Part shown: piece by piece, positions 61,084 to 64,000 of the stretch
Position numbering within the stretch: position 1 is the stretch's first letter
Layout of the letters: every line of letters starts with the position of its first letter
Source of the DNA: Rhodospirillum centenum SW
GTDB taxonomy: Bacteria; Pseudomonadota; Alphaproteobacteria; Azospirillales; Azospirillaceae
DNA length: 64,000 bases
Assembly (NCBI RefSeq): GCF_000016185.1
Contig: NC_011420.2
Span: 888,501-952,500, forward strand
Direction of reading: 5' to 3'
Program-made: the position numbers and the translations under genes
The notes under the pieces: generated by a model
Database searches by the model: none
The model's input: the letters and a program-made list of their open reading frames with translations, nothing else
What the model was told of the DNA's origin: nothing

Positions 61084-62373
61084 ATGCCCGATGCCTGTCC
61101 CGACCGGGCCGCTCTGCTGGCCGCCCGCCTTGCCGCCACCCGTGCCCGCAGCGTCACCCTGACCGACGGCCTGTCGGCCGAGGACATGGTGGTGCAGTCC
61201 ATGCCGGATGCCAGCCCGGTGAAGTGGCATCTGGCGCACACGACCTGGTTCTTCGAGACCTTCGTGCTGGGGCCGCATGCCGGCCAGCCGCCGCACGATC
61301 CCGCCTGGGCCTATCTCTTCAACTCCTATTACGTCGCCGCGGGCGACCGGCATCCACGGCCCCGGCGCGGGCTCGTCACCCGGCCCGGCGTGGCCGAGGT
61401 GCTGGACTGGCGGGCGCAGGTGGACCGCCGGCTGGCCGCCTTCCTGGAAAGCGGCCCCGCGGCCGAGGCCCTGGACCTGATCGACCTGGGCATCGCCCAC
61501 GAGCAGCAGCACCAGGAACTGCTGCTGACGGATCTGAAGCACCTGCTGGCCCAGAACCCCCTGCGGTATCTCCTGCGGCCCGCCGGCCCTGGGACGGACG
61601 ACAGGGTGCCGGGGGGGCTGCCGCCGCTCGGCTGGGTCGAGCATCCCGGCGGTCTGGTCGAGGTCGGCCATGCGGGTCCCGGCTTCGCCTACGACAACGA
61701 AGGCCCACGCCACCGCGTCTGGCTGGAGCCCTTCGCGCTCGCCGACCGGCCGGTCACCTGCGGCGAGTGGCTGGCCTTCATGGCCGATGGCGGTTACGCC
61801 ACGCCGTCGCTCTGGCTCTCCGACGGCTGGGCCGCGGTGCAGGCGGAAGGCTGGCGGGCGCCGCTCTACTGGCGCGACGCCGGGGACGGCGACTGGCGGG
61901 TCTTCACCCTGTCCGGCGAGCGCCGCCCGGATCCGGCGGAGCCGGTCGCCCATGTCAGCCAGTACGAGGCCGACGCCTTCGCCCGCTGGGCCGCCGGGGT
62001 CCATGCCGGTTCCAGCAGCCCGGCGGGCCTCGGCACCCGGCTGCCGACGGAAGCGGAATGGGAGACGGTGGCCGCCCTGCGCGCGCCCTCGGGCACCTTT
62101 GCCGATGCCGGGCGTTATCACCCCGCTCCGCTGTCGGGCCCGTCCTGGTACGGGGAGGTCTGGGACTGGACCGCGTCCGCCTATCTCCCCTATCCGGGCT
62201 TCCGCACGGCGGCCGGGGCGGTGGGCGAGTACAACGGAAAGTTCATGAGCGGGCAGATGGTCCTGCGCGGCGGCTCCTGCGCCACCCCCACGGGCCATGT
62301 CCGGCCCACCTACCGCAACTTCTTCCCGCCGGCCGCGCGCTGGCAGTTCAGCGGCCTCCGGCTGGCCCGCTGA
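61084..62373 (+). CDS. egtB: Ergothioneine biosynthesis protein EgtB
   Basis: This 429-residue iron enzyme joins (gamma-glutamyl)cysteine or cysteine to hercynine as a sulfoxide. The N-terminal DinB-like part has iron ligands likely H49/H52 (KWHLAHTTW) and H139, H143 in HEQQHQE. The C-terminal formylglycine-generating-like domain has VEVGHAGPGFAYDNEGPRHRVWLEPFALADRPVTCGEWLAFM and LRGGSCATP, with RPTYRNFFPP. Next gene is egtD, starting 26 bases after its stop. Confidence 0.95.
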   Translation: MPDACPDRAALLAARLAATRARSVTLTDGLSAEDMVVQSMPDASPVKWHLAHTTWFFETFVLGPHAGQPPHDPAWAYLFNSYYVAAGDRHPRPRRGLVTRPGVAEVLDWRAQVDRRLAAFLESGPAAEALDLIDLGIAHEQQHQELLLTDLKHLLAQNPLRYLLRPAGPGTDDRVPGGLPPLGWVEHPGGLVEVGHAGPGFAYDNEGPRHRVWLEPFALADRPVTCGEWLAFMADGGYATPSLWLSDGWAAVQAEGWRAPLYWRDAGDGDWRVFTLSGERRPDPAEPVAHVSQYEADAFARWAAGVHAGSSSPAGLGTRLPTEAEWETVAALRAPSGTFADAGRYHPAPLSGPSWYGEVWDWTASAYLPYPGFRTAAGAVGEYNGKFMSGQMVLRGGSCATPTGHVRPTYRNFFPPAARWQFSGLRLAR

Positions 62374-62398
62374 CGGGAAGCCAGAAGAGGGGGGGCCG

Positions 62399-63442
62399 AT
62401 GTCCCGCGACGCGACCACAGCACCCGGGCCGGGCCACGGCCCGGTGCGTGCCAGCTTCCTCGACCTCGCCCCGCGCGAGGAGGGATTCCGCGAGGCCGTC
62501 CTGCGCGGCCTGTCGGCCAAGCCCCGGACCCTGCCCGCGACGTTCTTCTACGATGCCGAGGGCTCGCGGCTGTTCGATCTCATCACCGCCCAGCCGGAAT
62601 ATTATCCGACGCGGACGGAGATCGGCATCCTGGCGGAGTCCGGGGCGGAGATGGCGGACCTGCTGGGGCCGGGCTGCCAGGTGATCGAGCTGGGCAGCGG
62701 CTCCTCCGTCAAGGTGCGGCTGCTGCTCGACCGGCTGGAGGACCCGGCCGGTTATGTCGGCATCGACATCAGCCGGGCGCATCTGCGCGCCGCCTGTGAC
62801 CGGCTGGCGGCGGACTATCCGGAGCTGGACGTGCTGGCCCTCTGCGCCGACTGCCTGCACCCGGAGTTCCTGGCCGGAATCGCCGTGCCGCCGCCGGCAT
62901 CGCGGCTGCCGGGGCGGCGGGTGGTGTTCTTCCCGGGCTCCACCATCGGCAACCTGGACCCGGTCGAGGCGCTGGCCTTCCTCTCCCTCTGGGGGCGCTG
63001 GCTGCGCCGGGCCGGGCCGCGCGCGGCCGACGAACGGCCCGGCGGCCTGCTGGTCGGCGTGGATCTGCGCAAGGATCCGGCCCGGCTGCACGCCGCCTAC
63101 AACGACGCGGCCGGGGTGACGGCGGCCTTCAACCTGAACCTGCTGGCCCGCATCAACCGCGAGCTGGGCGGCAGCTTCGACCCGGATGCCTTCGCCCACC
63201 GCGCCTTCTACGACCCCGAGCGCGGCCGGGTGGAGATGCATCTGGTCAGCCGCCGCGACCAGATCGTGCGGGCGGCGGGGCGGAGCTTCGCCTTCCAGGC
63301 GGGGGAGACGATCCACACCGAGAACTCCTACAAGTACACCCTGCCCGGAGTCGCCGCGCTGGCGGCCCGTGCGGGCCTGCGCACGGAACGGACCTGGACC
63401 GATCCGGACGGACTGTTCGCCCTGTTCTGGCTCGTGGCCTGA
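62399..63442 (+). CDS. egtD: Histidine N-alpha-methyltransferase EgtD
   Basis: This is a 347-residue SAM-dependent enzyme that trimethylates histidine to hercynine, the first step of ergothioneine synthesis. It has LPATFFYDAEGSRLFDLITAQPEYYPTRTE, the SAM-binding segment IELGSGSSVKVRLLLD, FFPGSTIGNLDP, DLRKDPARLHAAYND, and ENSYKY near the end. GGGGGGG precedes the ATG. It is coupled with egtB; egtC and egtE are not present, as in many proteobacterial clusters. Confidence 0.95.
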   Translation: MSRDATTAPGPGHGPVRASFLDLAPREEGFREAVLRGLSAKPRTLPATFFYDAEGSRLFDLITAQPEYYPTRTEIGILAESGAEMADLLGPGCQVIELGSGSSVKVRLLLDRLEDPAGYVGIDISRAHLRAACDRLAADYPELDVLALCADCLHPEFLAGIAVPPPASRLPGRRVVFFPGSTIGNLDPVEALAFLSLWGRWLRRAGPRAADERPGGLLVGVDLRKDPARLHAAYNDAAGVTAAFNLNLLARINRELGGSFDPDAFAHRAFYDPERGRVEMHLVSRRDQIVRAAGRSFAFQAGETIHTENSYKYTLPGVAALAARAGLRTERTWTDPDGLFALFWLVA

Positions 63443-63564
63443 GCGGAGATCGCGCTTTGCTGCCCCGATCGGACGGGGCAGGATCGTGCCGTCCGGATGC
63501 CTTGTTTCCGCCGGGATTGCCGGGCAGGGAACAGGCGTGAGCGGGCGTGTTGGGGGACGGTGCC

Positions 63565-64000
63565 ATGGCGGACTCTCTGGTCGAGCGGCAGGTCGCGCGC
63601 CTGGATGCGGCCTTCCTGCGCGAACAGCGCCGCGGCGTGCGCCTGCTGGCGATCGCGCGGCTGATCACCATGGTGGTGATCCTGGGCTGGGTCCTCTCCA
63701 TCGACGTGGCGATGGAGAATCTGCGGCCTTACGTTCTCATCGTGCTTCTGTCCGCCCTGTCGCTCGTCTCCGTCTGGCTGACCCGGACGGACTGGTACCG
63801 ACCCTGGATGCTCTATCCCCTGGTGGCGCTGGACAATCTGCTGATCGGCTACGGCCTGCTGGGCATGGCCACCATCGGCGGAGAGGTGCTGCCGCCGCCG
63901 GTGATGCTGCGTACCGTCTGGTTCTCGCTGTTCTTCCTCTTCATCGCCGGCACGGCGCTGGCGCAGTCGCCCGGCCTCGTCGTCTGGGCCGGGCTGTCCG
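63565..64000 (+). CDS. Polytopic membrane protein, 5' part (cut by window end)
   Basis: Only the first 145 residues are in the window. They contain a charged start (MADSLVERQVARLDAAFLREQRRGVR) and about four membrane helices (~25-45, 55-75, 85-105, 120-140). The arrangement recalls membrane-anchored adenylate/guanylate cyclases of Rhodospirillales, but the catalytic part is outside the window, so I cannot confirm. GGGGGACGG precedes the ATG. It lies downstream of egtD on the same strand. Confidence 0.7.
   Translation, partial: MADSLVERQVARLDAAFLREQRRGVRLLAIARLITMVVILGWVLSIDVAMENLRPYVLIVLLSALSLVSVWLTRTDWYRPWMLYPLVALDNLLIGYGLLGMATIGGEVLPPPVMLRTVWFSLFFLFIAGTALAQSPGLVVWAGLS

Noticed and set aside
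63528-63551. EcfG-like GGAAC...TGTT before the last gene
   Set aside because: The spacing is 15, one short of the accepted 16-17.

Overview
The window is gene-dense, very GC-rich chromosomal DNA. It is almost certainly from an alphaproteobacterium of the Rhodospirillales/Azospirillaceae type (Azospirillum, Rhodocista and relatives). The reasons are the CckA hybrid kinase, a recA-alaS pair with an alphaproteobacterial GAAC-N7-GAAC LexA box, MotE- and DUF6468-type flagellar genes, EcfG-style promoters, and flagellar gene order typical of that group. The genus is my inference. I found no rRNA, tRNA, CRISPR array, transposase or prophage gene.

Layout: (1) 1-7.7 kb has two tandem OmpA-like porins, a divergent pair of NarL/LuxR-type regulators, a DUF2892 membrane protein, a phasin with an LEA-like head, RlmJ and a DMT exporter. 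(2) 7.9-16 kb has a lytic transglycosylase, YdcH behind an FNR-type box, a TPR-methyltransferase, an LrgAB pair, a PhoD-like phosphatase, and a stress-type locus. That locus consists of a short soluble anti-sigma-like protein, an SDR dehydrogenase and an ECF sigma factor, with matches to EcfG-type promoters in front of all three. (3) 16-24.5 kb has glycogen phosphorylase, an exported amidohydrolase, a SnoaL-like protein, a DEAD-box helicase and release factor 3. (4) 24.6-34.4 kb has a six-helix chemoreceptor with a small secreted companion, a Cys/His protein that may have a CheD-like fold, a gamma-glutamylcyclotransferase-like protein, and a three-gene operon of transglutaminase, circularly permuted ATP-grasp/alpha-E and transglutaminase-DUF2126 proteins.

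(5) 34.7-51.4 kb is a flagellar region in three blocks. The first is fliL-fliM-DUF6468-motE-cheZ, two MotB-like genes and a large TPR protein (rightward). The second is fhlB, a FlgN-like gene, fliO and fliP (leftward). The third is flgB-flgC-fliE-fliQ-fliR-flhB-cckA (rightward), with a sigma-54 promoter before flgB. (6) 51.6-55.3 kb has two Cache-domain chemoreceptors whose signalling halves repeat at an exact 2,000-base offset. (7) 55.7-64 kb has recA, alaS, a MoxR ATPase, the ergothioneine genes egtB-egtD, and the start of a membrane protein cut by the window edge.

The most promising little-described parts are two. One is the 26.5-34.4 kb island, where neighbouring proteins all appear to make, move or break amide bonds of Glu/Gln. 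The other is the 13.5-15.7 kb stress locus, with its divergent promoters that share a palindrome and its miniature soluble anti-sigma protein.
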